This document shows positions 1 through 8,786 of a stretch of 64,000 nucleotides of DNA, one piece after another. Under the pieces are notes generated by a model. The model made no database searches. It saw only the letters and a program-made list of their open reading frames with translations, and was not told the origin of the DNA. The number at the start of each line of letters is the position of its first letter. The stretch's first letter is position 1. Both the position numbers and the translations under genes were made by a program. Source of the stretch: Tunturiibacter gelidiferens (GTDB lineage: Bacteria; Acidobacteriota; Terriglobia; Terriglobales; Acidobacteriaceae); contig NZ_JACCCV010000001.1 in assembly GCF_013410115.1 (NCBI RefSeq), forward strand, positions 1,364,001-1,428,000, given 5' to 3'.

Positions 1-217
1 CCTTTTGTAGGGACCATCCTGAGCGATGTGCTCGACCGTCTGAGGCGTGAGGCGGCTACTCGTCGAATCCGAATCTGCACGTATGGCCCTTGTTCGTCTG
101 TCGTCGCTGACGAGCCGTGGCTTGAGGCAGCTGCCAAGCCAGAGACAGGTAGGATCGCACTCTTCCGTTCTCGCGATTGAGTGTTTGAGTCTGGATGTTG
201 GTCAGGGCTTATTGGCT
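1..217. other. Left-edge stretch, nothing recognised
   Basis: This stretch lies beyond the 3' end of the SpoIIE-type phosphatase gene. No coding signal, RNA gene or repeat was recognised. A 63-codon open frame on the plus strand (47-238) has no family resemblance or ribosome site and is taken as chance. Confidence 0.4.
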
Positions 218-1663
218 TCAGGCGGGAGTTGCGGTTAGGCCGGGAAGAGAAGCGCTTTGTGAGGGAGTGTTTGCGCAGAGATAGTCGCAGACGAGGAGGG
301 TGAGGTCGTCGTTCTGGGACCTGGACGACCACTGTTCGAGAGACGAGAGGATGCTGGCGGCTGCGTCTTCAGCGCGGAGGTTGGCGGCCTTCTTGAGGAG
401 AGTGTGGAGGCGGCTTGATCCGAACTCTTCTCCTTGTGCGTTGGTGGCTTCGAGAATGCCGTCGGTGTAGAGAAGGAGGCGATCGCCGGGTTCGAGGGGG
501 TGGATGGCGGTGGTGTAAGTCGCGAAGGAAAAGGCTGCGAGCATGAGGCCGTTTTCGGTGAGTTCGATTACGTTGCCGGAGCGAACCAGAAGCATGGGCG
601 GATGCGCGGCGGCGGAGTATCGGAGGGTGGAGGACTCGGCGTCGAGATAGACGTAGGCTGCGGTGACGAACTGTTCTTGCGTGTTGCCGCAGAGGACGGT
701 GTTCATTCCGGCGAGGAGAAGGGCGGGATCGGCTGCGTTGGCGCGCTGTGAGGTGGCGGCGAGTTTGACCATGGAGGCGATGAGTGCGGCGGGAACGCCG
801 TGACCGGAGACGTCGGCGATCAGGAGGCCTGCCTGGGTTTGATCGGCGACTAGGAAGTCATAGAAGTCTCCGGCTACGGCGGTCATGGGGACGTAGCGGG
901 CGGCTACGCGGAAGTGGGGGGATTGAGGATAGGCTGGCGGCAGAATCGAGGTTTGGATGCGGCGTGCGATCTCGAGTTCCTTTTGGAGGGCGTTGAACTG
1001 TTGATCGCGATGGAGGCCGCGCTTTGCGGCGACATAGCCGAGGGTTGCAAGGAAGAAGGTAAAGCCTAAGGGCTCTATGAACCAACGGTATCCGAGGGCT
1101 CCCCCGATGTTATCGAAGAGGGCGAAGATGACAAAGACGATGATGCCTCGGCGAGCGATGACGAAGTCTTTGTCTGCCTGCTTTCTTGTGAAGGATTGGA
1201 TGATGAGCGCGAACAGACTGACGATGACGACCAGGTTGTTTGTCAGCTGAAAGGCGTCCCTTTGACCGAACAACATCGTTGCGACGGCGAGACCCAGGAA
1301 CACGGAGGTGAGAACGATGGCGATCTTGCGGCCTGAGCGGCCCAGAAAGCCTGCCGCCTCAAAGTAGAAGAAGGCGGGAATTGGCACCAGGTAATTCCCT
1401 ATGGCGCGAAGGTCATCGAAGAAGTGCGAGGGTGGGATGATGAGGGTGAGAAGCCCCAAGTGGAGCCAAAGCCTTTGACCGTAGAAGATGGCGAAGAGAG
1501 CGAGCCAGAAGAGCATGGCGTCGAACTTGCGACCGAGGAAGGCGAATGCTATCGAGACGAGCCCGACGGCAGTGAATGCGGCTCCCAGGAAGAGGTAGAG
1601 CTCGTCGTGATGAAAGGTCCGCAGGACCTGACTGGCCGTCAGCTGAGGGTCGCCTACGTACAT
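218..1663 (-). CDS. Membrane-anchored SpoIIE/RsbU-type PP2C serine phosphatase
   Basis: Predicted 481-residue protein phosphatase of the PP2C/SpoIIE family, which usually dephosphorylates anti-sigma-factor antagonists in partner-switching pathways. Residues about 20-215 hold roughly six hydrophobic segments. A short linker (about 220-240) with the typical ARRIQTSILPP stretch leads into the phosphatase domain. Metal-binding motifs are visible: AGDFYDF (264-270), ADVSGHGVPAA (283-293), a later YTDG, and the C-terminal NDDLTLLV. The membrane part is not a recognised sensor family, so the input signal is unknown. No anti-sigma factor or STAS partner lies next to it. A gap of about 240 bp separates it from the upstream ACP gene, so it probably has its own promoter. 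Family call is firm; target unknown. Confidence 0.9.
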   Translation of the reverse strand: MYVGDPQLTASQVLRTFHHDELYLFLGAAFTAVGLVSIAFAFLGRKFDAMLFWLALFAIFYGQRLWLHLGLLTLIIPPSHFFDDLRAIGNYLVPIPAFFYFEAAGFLGRSGRKIAIVLTSVFLGLAVATMLFGQRDAFQLTNNLVVIVSLFALIIQSFTRKQADKDFVIARRGIIVFVIFALFDNIGGALGYRWFIEPLGFTFFLATLGYVAAKRGLHRDQQFNALQKELEIARRIQTSILPPAYPQSPHFRVAARYVPMTAVAGDFYDFLVADQTQAGLLIADVSGHGVPAALIASMVKLAATSQRANAADPALLLAGMNTVLCGNTQEQFVTAAYVYLDAESSTLRYSAAAHPPMLLVRSGNVIELTENGLMLAAFSFATYTTAIHPLEPGDRLLLYTDGILEATNAQGEEFGSSRLHTLLKKAANLRAEDAAASILSSLEQWSSRSQNDDLTLLVCDYLCANTPSQSASLPGLTATPA

Positions 1664-1900
1664 ACGAGCGAATGATACACGGGAGCGGGAGGGAGACTGT
1701 GAACGCTGCGTCAGGGGGAGATTTTATCGCTGGGGCAAGGAAAGCGGTTCGCGCCTTTTGCGGCGAATGCCCACACATCAGATGAGACGGCATGAACGGG
1801 GTTCCCGCCACCCGTACCCGAGGTTTAGCGGATTCGAGCAGTGGGCCACTTTTTCGAGTTGCCAGTCGTGAGACGGGAGGTGTCCGGGGAGGCTGGATGG

Positions 1901-2158
1901 TCAGCGGGTGGTGATGGGGGAAGGGGCGGCGGTCAGCTTTGCGACGCCTTCTACCATGTCGCCAACGGTGCGGAGGGTGCTGAGGGCTTCGTCGGGAATC
2001 TCGATGTTGAAGGCCTCTTCGACCTCGAAGGAGATGTTGATCTTGTCGAGGGAGTCGATGTTGAGCTCGTCGAAGGTGTTGGCGAGAGAGATGGAGTCCG
2101 CGGGGATGCTTTTAGATTTAGCGATGATGTCAATGCAGCGTGTGGCGATATCGTTCAT
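1901..2158 (-). CDS. Acyl carrier protein
   Basis: An 85-residue stand-alone acyl carrier protein. The phosphopantetheine attachment serine is Ser36 within IDSLDKINI, and the helix after it is rich in Glu/Asp as in typical ACPs. It is the last gene of a minus-strand run that begins with the type III polyketide synthase (2519-3595) and contains the remnant of an FAD oxidoreductase in between. The context suggests it carries an acyl starter or product for the polyketide synthase rather than serving general fatty-acid synthesis; this is inference. A second, unrelated ACP lies at 27682-27939. Confidence 0.88.
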   Translation of the reverse strand: MNDIATRCIDIIAKSKSIPADSISLANTFDELNIDSLDKINISFEVEEAFNIEIPDEALSTLRTVGDMVEGVAKLTAAPSPITTR

Positions 2159-2254
2159 GGAACTCCGGCGTCCTCGGGGATAGCCTCAACTTACAGGGAG
2201 GCGAGTGCCGCTGTAAAGTTCGTTGAGGCCGCCGTCCTGATCTAGTTTAGCTTG

Positions 2255-2473
2255 TCAGCATGTGTAATCCGGTAGCAAGTAGTTCGTCAATACCCGGGAA
2301 GATGCAGGGCGGTGGTCGATGTGTACCTCGAGGAGACGCTGGAAGAGGATCGAGGGAAGGCTGCATGGCGTCGTGATTTTCGACGTGGAGACCTTGATTG
2401 CGGCGGCGAGGCCGGCGGGACCTGCGCTAACGATCAAAACCTCCGCGGCAGGCTGGCTGCTGCGGAGGTTCAT
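2255..2473 (-). pseudogene. Remnant of an FAD-dependent oxidoreductase (N-terminal Rossmann piece)
   Basis: A 72-codon frame starts 45 bp after the polyketide synthase stop. Residues 10-26 read like the dinucleotide-binding start of geranylgeranyl-reductase-type or monooxygenase flavoproteins (AEVLIVSAGPAGLAAAI), but the first glycine of the GxGxxG fingerprint is Ser. Homology ends right after this beta-alpha unit and the frame closes within 45 residues, where such enzymes run to about 380-420. No continuation was found in the other frames before the ACP gene. I read it as the deletion remnant of an oxidoreductase that once sat between the polyketide synthase and the ACP. Confidence 0.6.
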
Positions 2474-2518
2474 CGGGTGCTGCTTTTGTCTTGGGTCACG
2501 GCGCTGCAGAGGAGGCTG

Positions 2519-3595
2519 TTACCACTGGAGGAGAACAAGCTCCGAACAGAAGGCTGGGCCCATGGCAGCGAGGATGCTGTAGGTGCCGGGTTTGCCGGGG
2601 GCGTTGACGAGAACGTCTTCGAGGACGGCGAGGACCGACGCTGCGGAGAGATTGCCGACCTCACGCAGGCTGCGCCATGAAGGTTCGAGGGCGTTGTCGG
2701 GGAGGTTGAGGGTGGTTTCCATTGCTTCGAGAACTTTGGGGCCGCCGGAGTGGAAGATGTAGCTCGAAATGTCATCGAGGGTTAGACCGTTGTCGGTCAA
2801 AAACGATTCAACGTTCCCGCGAAGATGCTCGTTGACGACCTTGGGGACGTCGGGGGAGAGGACGATTTTGAAGCCCATGTCGCCGATGTCCCAGCCCATG
2901 ATGTGCTCGGTGTGGCGATAGAAGGTAGAGCGCGTGTCGAGGATTTTGGGGCCTGAGATGCAGGTGACGCAGGTGCGCTTGGCGAGCGCGGTCTCGGAGC
3001 CTGCGATGATGACGGCGGCGGCGCCGTCGCCGAAGAGACCGCAGGAGATGAGGTTGGCGATGGACTGGTCGTTGTCCTGCCAGGTGAGGGAGCAGAGTTC
3101 GACGGAGAGAAGGAGAGCGTACTGGTCGGGAAAGGCGCGGACGTAGTCAGAGGCGCGGGAGATGCCTGCGGCACCGGCGACACAGCCGAGGCCGAAGATT
3201 GGCGTGCGCTTGATGCTGGTGGGGAAGGGCATGCGGTTGATGAGGCGGGCGTCGATGGTGGGGCTGGCGATGCCGGTGACGGAGGCGAAGAAGATAGCGG
3301 AGATGTCGGCGGGGGTGAGGCCTACGCGGGCAAGCGCGGTGTCGATCGCTTTCTCGCCGAGTTCGACGGCGGCGACGATCCAGGCGTCGTTGGTGGGGCC
3401 GAAGCCGGAGAGATTCTCATAGACGTCCAAAGGGAATACGAGGTTGCGGAAGTCGACACCGCAGTTGACGAAGAGCCGGTTGATGAGCCGGGGCTCTTCC
3501 ATGCGGTCCTGCCAGCGCGCCGTAAGTGCTTCTGAGATTTGTGCCTGTGAGTAGCGATGAGGTGGATAGGCGGTGCCGACAGATGCAATGCGCAT
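2519..3595 (-). CDS. Type III polyketide synthase (chalcone/stilbene synthase family)
   Basis: A 358-residue ketosynthase of the chalcone/stilbene synthase superfamily, close to the usual bacterial length. The catalytic triad is visible: Cys138 in FGLGCVAGAAG, His282 in IFHSGGP and Asn315 in EVGNLSAAS. The GDGAAAVI motif (about 189-196) is also present. Bacterial members condense a fatty acyl starter with malonyl-CoA units into alkylresorcinols or alkylpyrones. The ACP downstream (1901-2158) hints at ACP-delivered starters. The normal flavoprotein partner appears to have been lost (2255-2473), so the final product may be the unmodified resorcinol or pyrone. Exact product cannot be read from sequence. 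Confidence 0.93.
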   Translation of the reverse strand: MRIASVGTAYPPHRYSQAQISEALTARWQDRMEEPRLINRLFVNCGVDFRNLVFPLDVYENLSGFGPTNDAWIVAAVELGEKAIDTALARVGLTPADISAIFFASVTGIASPTIDARLINRMPFPTSIKRTPIFGLGCVAGAAGISRASDYVRAFPDQYALLLSVELCSLTWQDNDQSIANLISCGLFGDGAAAVIIAGSETALAKRTCVTCISGPKILDTRSTFYRHTEHIMGWDIGDMGFKIVLSPDVPKVVNEHLRGNVESFLTDNGLTLDDISSYIFHSGGPKVLEAMETTLNLPDNALEPSWRSLREVGNLSAASVLAVLEDVLVNAPGKPGTYSILAAMGPAFCSELVLLQW

Positions 3596-3757
3596 GCTTA
3601 TGAGAACCCTTTGTGATGACGTAAATTGACTGCGTTTGGTTGACGTTGCGTAGTAATCGAGAGTTGCACGCCTGCAATCGTCTCTGGAGGCGTGGGATGG
3701 AGCGATCGTTTAAAGGTACACGTTGAGAGAGATTCAGTGTTGAATTTCGGCAGGGGG

Positions 3758-4639
3758 CTAATGAAGGCGGGCGATCTGACGCTGGTAGAGGTCGTTCTTG
3801 GGAAACTCCTGGGAGAGGCCGATCAAGATTTGTTTGCCTGATTGGGTGCGGCCGTCGCGAAGCTCTCCGACGGCGAGCATGAGGCGGGCGAAGGGGGCGA
3901 GATAGTGACCCTGTTCTGCGGTGAGTTTGAGGAGGCGGACGCCTTCGGCCTTGTTGGTGCCGGCGCCAGCCATGCCAAGGAACCAGCGGATGGGCGCGGC
4001 CTTGAGGCTTAGCATGTAGTTTTCAATGCCTACGGCGAGGTTGGCGTCGTAGAGGGTGGGGTTGATGGCGAGTGCTTGTTTGGCGTACTTGCTGGCGAGC
4101 TCGCTGTATTTGAAGGCGCCGTACTCGTGGCGGTCGATGAGGGAGGCCCAATCGGCCTGCATGCCGGAGGTGACGGCTTTGCAGTAGAGGGCGTTGGAGT
4201 CATTGGGGTTGTGCTGGAGGGCGGCGTCGGCGAGGCGGTTGGACTGGTCGATGCGATTGTTGAAGCCCTGTTTGAGCGCGGGATCGACGGGAGGACGGGT
4301 ACGGGACTGGAAGCGATTGTCATCGGCGAAGAGCTCGATGTCGAGGACGCCGAGGAGGTTGAACTCATTGAAGATATAAGCGGCCGCGTCAGACGCTGAG
4401 CCAAGGCAGTCGTCTGGGTGGGCGGCCATCCATTGACCGAAGTGGGCGTGAGCGGCGTTGAAGTCCAGATTGTAGAGGGCGTAGTAGCCGTCATTGAGGG
4501 GGGTGCCGGTAAGCGGCGCGCTGAAGGCGAGGACAGGAGCTGCCAGGAGAAGCAGCAAGAGAGATCCGGAGAGCGCGATGCGCTGGGTGATTCTGGCCGA
4601 GGATGGGGCGGTCCGGGCTGCCGGAGACATAACATGCAT
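3758..4639 (-). CDS. Secreted TPR-like protein of unknown function
   Basis: A 293-residue protein with an N-terminal signal peptide (hydrophobic core about residues 22-38, Ala-rich end before the SAP region). The rest is alpha-helical and resembles degenerate tetratricopeptide repeats: pairs of helices with conserved Ala/Gly/Tyr such as the segments around 50-75, 145-165, 185-205 and 235-290. It is probably periplasmic. It lies 160 bp upstream of the polyketide synthase on the same strand and divergent from the PEP-CTERM gene. The role is unknown; TPR proteins normally act as binding scaffolds. Start chosen as the first Met; Met4 is an equally possible start. Confidence 0.75.
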   Translation of the reverse strand: MHVMSPAARTAPSSARITQRIALSGSLLLLLLAAPVLAFSAPLTGTPLNDGYYALYNLDFNAAHAHFGQWMAAHPDDCLGSASDAAAYIFNEFNLLGVLDIELFADDNRFQSRTRPPVDPALKQGFNNRIDQSNRLADAALQHNPNDSNALYCKAVTSGMQADWASLIDRHEYGAFKYSELASKYAKQALAINPTLYDANLAVGIENYMLSLKAAPIRWFLGMAGAGTNKAEGVRLLKLTAEQGHYLAPFARLMLAVGELRDGRTQSGKQILIGLSQEFPKNDLYQRQIARLH

Positions 4640-5119
4640 TATCTTCTTTTACCTCATTGGCTTGAAAACGCGGGTTCGGATTTAGAGCTTTGCGAAAGGA
4701 ATTTTCGCTCAAGTAATAGTGTCCGCGGCGGTTCTTTTTACTGAGATGCGAATTGGGAGGGGCAGTTGGCGGACGCGATCGCCGGGATCTATTTCGCTAT
4801 TTCGGCAAGTTCGGTGGGAGAACTCTTGGGATGTTTAGCGTGGATGCGCAAGATTTGGCAGGAAAGTGGCAAAGATTGTCACATTCGCGGCAGAACTATG
4901 CAAAATCTTGCCGTCTGTTTTCACTCTTGAGCTCTAAATAATTGATTCAAAATGGTTTTCGTTTGGGTACCAAGCTGCATTAAGGGTTGCGTGATCGCCT
5001 TTCAGAGCCGCCGCTAAATCGGCTGGCCTATTGAGGGCAGTGACAGGCGCGCATGTACGAGACCGTGGCAAACCATGGTTCAGAATGAACCGCTCAAGCG
5101 GAATTCAGGAGGCCCTTTC
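4640..5119. other. Divergent regulatory region between the TPR and PEP-CTERM genes
   Basis: A 480-bp non-coding stretch, more AT-rich than its flanks. It separates two divergent genes. It contains the sigma-54-like element at 4856-4871 and two weaker GG-N10-GC matches (4964-4979, 5024-5039). No small gene is evident. Confidence 0.6.
4856..4871 (+). promoter_or_regulatory. Candidate sigma-54 (-24/-12) promoter for the PEP-CTERM gene
   Basis: TGGCAGGAAAGTGGCA matches the sigma-54 consensus TGGCACG-N4-TTGCA at 10 of 12 informative positions, with the obligatory GG and GC at the correct 10-base spacing. It would start a transcript near 4883, leaving a leader of about 235 bases before the PEP-CTERM start. 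PEP-CTERM genes in other bacteria are known sigma-54/PrsR targets, and two sigma-54 activators are encoded in this window. The long leader lowers confidence. Confidence 0.45.
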
Positions 5120-5836
5120 ATGCAATTATTTTCGAAACTCTCTGCCTTGGGAGTGGTGTTCGTGGTTGCAACTACGTTCGCCTCTGCCGATACTCTCTCT
5201 TTGGGAAGCTACGCTCAGGATGCCGGTAGTGGCGGCAACAATAACTCTGCTTTAGCGGTGATAGCGCCGCCGAGCTATGCGTATAACGATGGACTACCTG
5301 ACTTCACAGCACCTGTAGATCCGTTGATTGGTACACAATATCTTCAGATTACCAATAGCTCGGTGTGGAGTCTGCCGATCGGTGATTCGAGCTGGGTGTC
5401 GTACGCGCAGACCAGTCCGGAGTCGAGTCCTTTCGTCAACACACCGAATGGCAATTATTTCTTTACCAGCACGTTCGATATCGAGACCAAAGATCCATCC
5501 GATTACAGTGGTGCGATCTCCGTCCTGGCGGATGACACGGCGATTGTGTTTTTGAACGGGCAGATATTGAACGTGCCAACGGGGTCATCTTATCCGCATT
5601 GCTCAAACGGAACGCCGACCTGCACAGGCTCTGGCACGTTGATCTACCTTCCTTCGAGTGATTTTGTGAGTGGGGTCAATACGCTGACGTTCCAGGTCGT
5701 TCAGGCTGGAGGAGCGGACTTTGGAGTCGACTTCGACGGGACAGTCTCGTCTGTTCCTGAGCCCAGTTCGCTCTTGCTTCTTGGGACGGGCTTGATTGGC
5801 TCTGCAGGTGCGCTGATGAGACGGATGCGCGCGTAG
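5120..5836 (+). CDS. PEP-CTERM sorting-signal protein
   Basis: A 238-residue exported protein and candidate exosortase substrate. It has an N-terminal signal peptide (about 1-24), a Thr/Ser/Gly/Asn-rich beta-type middle, and a textbook C-terminal tail: VPEPSS (about residue 213), a hydrophobic helix LLLLGTGLIGSAGAL and a basic end RRMRA. Exosortases cleave at the PEP motif during transit to the surface, often together with exopolysaccharide production. The start at 5120 is chosen because AGGAGG (5107-5112) lies 7 bases before it; an in-frame start 45 bases earlier lacks both this and a clean signal peptide. The exosortase is 37 kb away. A terminator follows. Confidence 0.9.
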   Translation: MQLFSKLSALGVVFVVATTFASADTLSLGSYAQDAGSGGNNNSALAVIAPPSYAYNDGLPDFTAPVDPLIGTQYLQITNSSVWSLPIGDSSWVSYAQTSPESSPFVNTPNGNYFFTSTFDIETKDPSDYSGAISVLADDTAIVFLNGQILNVPTGSSYPHCSNGTPTCTGSGTLIYLPSSDFVSGVNTLTFQVVQAGGADFGVDFDGTVSSVPEPSSLLLLGTGLIGSAGALMRRMRA

Positions 5837-5901
5837 ATTTCGGAATGACGTCCCTGCGAGGGATCGGTCTTGAGGGAAGTCGTACCGACGTGTTGCTTCG
5901 A

Positions 5902-5932
5902 GGGCTGCCAAGACATTTTGGCAGCCCTTTTT
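5902..5932 (+). terminator. Intrinsic terminator after the PEP-CTERM gene
   Basis: A perfect 10-bp stem, GGGCTGCCAA (5902-5911) with TTGGCAGCCC (5918-5927), encloses a 6-base loop and is followed by a run of five T. It ends transcription of the PEP-CTERM gene just before the convergent epimerase gene. Confidence 0.9.
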
Positions 5933-5933
5933 G

Positions 5934-6908
5934 TCAGACTTTGAGAGCCGTGACTTCTTTTTTCTGCTTCTCGTCGAGGTACCAGGCGACGGTCTTCTTC
6001 AGGCCTTCGTGGAAATGAGCTTTCGGCTGGTATCCGAGCTCCTGGGTGGCTCGAGTGATGTCGGCCAGGGAGTGCTGGATGTCGCCCGCTCTGGGGGGAC
6101 CGTAGATTGGCTGGGCGGTGAAGCCGAGATGTTCGGCGATGGTGGCGTAGACCTCGTTGAGCGTGTGGCTTCTGCCGGTGCCGATGTTGAAGACGCGGCC
6201 TGTGGCGACTTCGCTGGGCGCGAGGCATGCGAGGAGGTTGGCGCTGACGGCGTTGTCGACGTAGTTGAAGTCGCGGCTGGTGAGGCCGTCGCCGAAGATG
6301 GTGGGGGTGATGCCCTCCATCATCTTGAAGGTGAACTGGGCGATGACGCCGGAGTAGGGCGAGTCGGCTGCCTGGCGCGGGCCGAAGATGTTGAAGTAGC
6401 GCAGGCAGACGCCTTCGAGGCCGTAGGCTCGGTAAAAGGATTGGATGTAGTACTCGCAGGTGAGCTTCTGGACGGCGTAGGGCGAGAGCGGCCGGGGGAG
6501 CATGTCTTCCTGCTTGGGCTGGGTGGGCTGGTCGCCATAGGCTGAGGAAGAGGCCGCGTAGACGATGCGGCGAACCTTGGCGTCGCGCGCGGCGATGAGG
6601 AGATTCAGGGTCCCGTTGATGTTGGACTCGTGCGAGGTGAGGGGATCTTTGACGGAGCGTGGGACCGAGGCGAGGGCTCCCTGATGGAGGATGAAGTCAA
6701 CGCCTTCGCAGGCGGATCTCATGCAGGCGGCGTCCTGGAGGTCCATCTCCTGGAAGTCGATGGAGTGGCGGATGTCGGCGAGGTTGTCGAGGTCTCCTGT
6801 GGAGAGATTGTCGATGCCGCGTACGTCGTGTCCCTGCTCGACGAGAGCGTGGGCCAGAGATGAGCCGATGAAGCCTGCGATTCCGGTGATGAGATAACGG
6901 GCCATCAT
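5934..6908 (-). CDS. NAD-dependent nucleotide-sugar 4-epimerase (extended SDR, WbpP/GalE type)
   Basis: A 324-residue extended short-chain dehydrogenase. The NAD-binding motif TGIAGFIGS lies at 8-16 and the catalytic Tyr144-x3-Lys148 (SPYAVQK) is preceded by the AASSSAYG serine region (118-125). The sequence style, including NPYRPDY-like RYFNIFGPRQ and the TIFGDGLTSRDFNYVDN stretch, fits UDP-GlcNAc or UDP-glucose 4-epimerases of the WbpP type. It is divergent from the UDP-sugar 6-dehydrogenase at 7245, and together they could make a UDP-hexosaminuronic acid or galacturonate precursor for the exopolysaccharide. The exact substrate is not resolved. Confidence 0.88.
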   Translation of the reverse strand: MMARYLITGIAGFIGSSLAHALVEQGHDVRGIDNLSTGDLDNLADIRHSIDFQEMDLQDAACMRSACEGVDFILHQGALASVPRSVKDPLTSHESNINGTLNLLIAARDAKVRRIVYAASSSAYGDQPTQPKQEDMLPRPLSPYAVQKLTCEYYIQSFYRAYGLEGVCLRYFNIFGPRQAADSPYSGVIAQFTFKMMEGITPTIFGDGLTSRDFNYVDNAVSANLLACLAPSEVATGRVFNIGTGRSHTLNEVYATIAEHLGFTAQPIYGPPRAGDIQHSLADITRATQELGYQPKAHFHEGLKKTVAWYLDEKQKKEVTALKV

Positions 6909-7244
6909 TCCTCCACCCAGACGTACCGTGCTGGGGTGTTCAAAAGATGTTTCGTGACGTTATGCCTCCCTTATTATCAGGGTTTGCAGGACGAAAGCTA
7001 GTGCCGAGGGCAGATGGACGACATGAATTAAATTTTGATGAGCGAGAAGATGCAAGTCAATGCGACTTTCGTGCGACCTGGACGACGGAAGAGGACTGAA
7101 CGATTGGTGCGGTGATGAATTAGAAACTAAGGATAGTACTTTTTGAGTTTTCTGGTGAAATCGCCCGTATTGTTGCATGCAATTTGAGTGCGGAGTGTGA
7201 AGCCAGTTTGCGAAGGCGAATAATTTACGAGGAATTCGATTGTT
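6909..7244. other. Divergent intergenic region, no gene seen
   Basis: A 336-bp AT-rich gap between the divergent epimerase and dehydrogenase genes. It presumably holds both promoters. No sigma-54-type GG-N10-GC element with good flanks was found on either strand, and no hairpin or small gene stands out. Confidence 0.5.
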
Positions 7245-8666
7245 TTGATCGAGTTTCAGGAGATGGAAGTGCCGAAGGTGGATGCGATAATCGAGACTAT
7301 GTCGACACAGAGCCAGGTTGTTTTACCAAAGATTGCACAAGTGCGCATGGCGCGTCTGGAGAACCGTACCGCGAAGATCGGAGTGATCGGGCTCGGGTAT
7401 GTAGGGTTGCCGCTGTCCCTGCTTCTGTCAGAGGCGGGTTTCAAGGTGACGGGATTTGATATTGATACAAAAAAAGTTACAGATCTCGAGGCGGGCCGGT
7501 CTTACATCTTTCGGATTCCCGCAGAAGAGATTCAGAGCGCACGGAAACAGGGTTTCAAGGCTACGGCGGACTTCGCTGGCCTCTCTGATCAGGACGCCAT
7601 CATCATGTGCGTGCCGACGCCGCTGACCGAACATCGCGAGCCGGACCTGAGTTACGTGGAGAATACGGCGAAGGCGGCCGCTCCGTGGTTGCAGGAAGGG
7701 CAGCTGGTGGTGCTGGAGAGTACGACGTACCCGGGGACCACGGAGGATCTGATGATTCCGATCCTCGAGGCGGAGAACCGCAGCGGGCTGAAGGTGCAGA
7801 GCCAGGGAGCGGTGGCCGAGCATGGAGTGTTTTATGTTGCGTTCTCGCCCGAGCGCGAGGATCCGGGCAATACCACCGTGGCGCGGCACAATATTCCGAA
7901 GGTTGTGGGCGGCCATGAGGAGATTGCCACGGAGCTGGCGGCGGTGATGTATGAGGGCATTTTTACGCGGTCGGTGAGGGTGTCGTCGACGCGCGCGGCC
8001 GAGATGACCAAGCTGCTGGAGAATATCTATCGCTGCGTGAATATCGCGTTGGTGAATGAGTTGAAGGTGCTGGCGCTGAAGATGGGGATGGATATCTGGG
8101 AGGTGATCGATGCTGCGGCGACGAAGCCCTTCGGCTTTCATCCGTTTTATCCGGGACCGGGGCTGGGTGGACACTGCATCCCGATCGATCCGTTTTATTT
8201 GAGCTGGAAGGCGAAGGAGTACGACTTCAACACGCGCTTCATTGAACTGGCCGGAGAGGTGAATGAAGCGATGCCTGCGCATGTGGTGCAGTATGTTGCG
8301 AAGGGGCTGAACCAGAATAAGAAGGCTCTGAACGGGTCACGCATTCTGATGCTGGGGATGGCTTATAAAAAGGACATTGATGACTTGCGCGAGTCGCCAT
8401 CGCTGACCGTGATCGAGTTGCTGCGGGAGCAGGGCGCTGAGGTGCAGTACAACGATCCTTACTTCCCGACGGTGGGCAGAGGGCGGCACTACAACCTGAA
8501 TATGACCTGCACGCCGCTCGATGATCTGGGCCAGTACGACTGCGTTCTGATCATGACGGACCACACGGACTACGACTACAAGGATATTGTGAGCAAGTCG
8601 AAGCTGGTGGTGGATTCGCGGAATGCGACGAAGGGGATCAAGTCGGATAAGATCGTTCGTTGCTAG
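7245..8666 (+). CDS. UDP-sugar 6-dehydrogenase (WbpA/TviB type nucleotide-sugar dehydrogenase)
   Basis: Oxidises C6 of a UDP-hexose or UDP-N-acetylhexosamine to the uronic acid with two NAD. Visible: Rossmann motif IGVIGLGYVGLPL (45-57), the central dimer domain around STRAAEMTKLLENIYR, the catalytic Cys311 in GGHCIPIDPFYL, and the C-terminal UDP-binding domain with the KKDIDDLRESPS motif. Length (473) is normal. The HCIPIDP signature and overall style favour the UDP-HexNAc branch (WbpA/TviB) over plain UDP-glucose dehydrogenase. The start is uncertain: TTG 7245 has GAGGAA upstream; ATG at 7263, 7299 or 7347 are alternatives. A structured repeat follows the stop. Confidence 0.92.
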   Translation: MIEFQEMEVPKVDAIIETMSTQSQVVLPKIAQVRMARLENRTAKIGVIGLGYVGLPLSLLLSEAGFKVTGFDIDTKKVTDLEAGRSYIFRIPAEEIQSARKQGFKATADFAGLSDQDAIIMCVPTPLTEHREPDLSYVENTAKAAAPWLQEGQLVVLESTTYPGTTEDLMIPILEAENRSGLKVQSQGAVAEHGVFYVAFSPEREDPGNTTVARHNIPKVVGGHEEIATELAAVMYEGIFTRSVRVSSTRAAEMTKLLENIYRCVNIALVNELKVLALKMGMDIWEVIDAAATKPFGFHPFYPGPGLGGHCIPIDPFYLSWKAKEYDFNTRFIELAGEVNEAMPAHVVQYVAKGLNQNKKALNGSRILMLGMAYKKDIDDLRESPSLTVIELLREQGAEVQYNDPYFPTVGRGRHYNLNMTCTPLDDLGQYDCVLIMTDHTDYDYKDIVSKSKLVVDSRNATKGIKSDKIVRC

Positions 8667-8685
8667 ATGGGGCTAACGTAGTCGT

Positions 8686-8786
8686 GTCCTGCCGGACGGG
8701 CCCACTACGCGTGGGGCGGTCACTTCGTGACTTGTATACCGTTCTTTGATTGGTGAAAACTGAATCGGCCCTCCCGTTGGTCGGAA
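8686..8786 (+). repeat. Structured ~100-bp intergenic repeat, copy 1
   Basis: This copy fills the gap between two convergent stop codons (8666 and 8787). It shares its outer parts almost exactly with the reverse complement of 50146-50245: the block from GTCCTGCCGG to GTATACC (8686-8740) and the end block CCTCCCGTTGGTCGGAA. About 35 central bases differ. The shared block can fold into three small hairpins: GTCC/GGAC, CCCAC/GTGGG and GTCAC/GTGAC. It carries no coding frame. It resembles REP/MITE-like dispersed elements and could act as a bidirectional terminator here. Confidence 0.85.

Noticed and set aside
4964-5039. Two further GG-N10-GC matches (4964-4979, 5024-5039) before the PEP-CTERM gene
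   Set aside because: They keep the core dinucleotides but match few flanking positions. About two such cores are expected by chance in a region this size.
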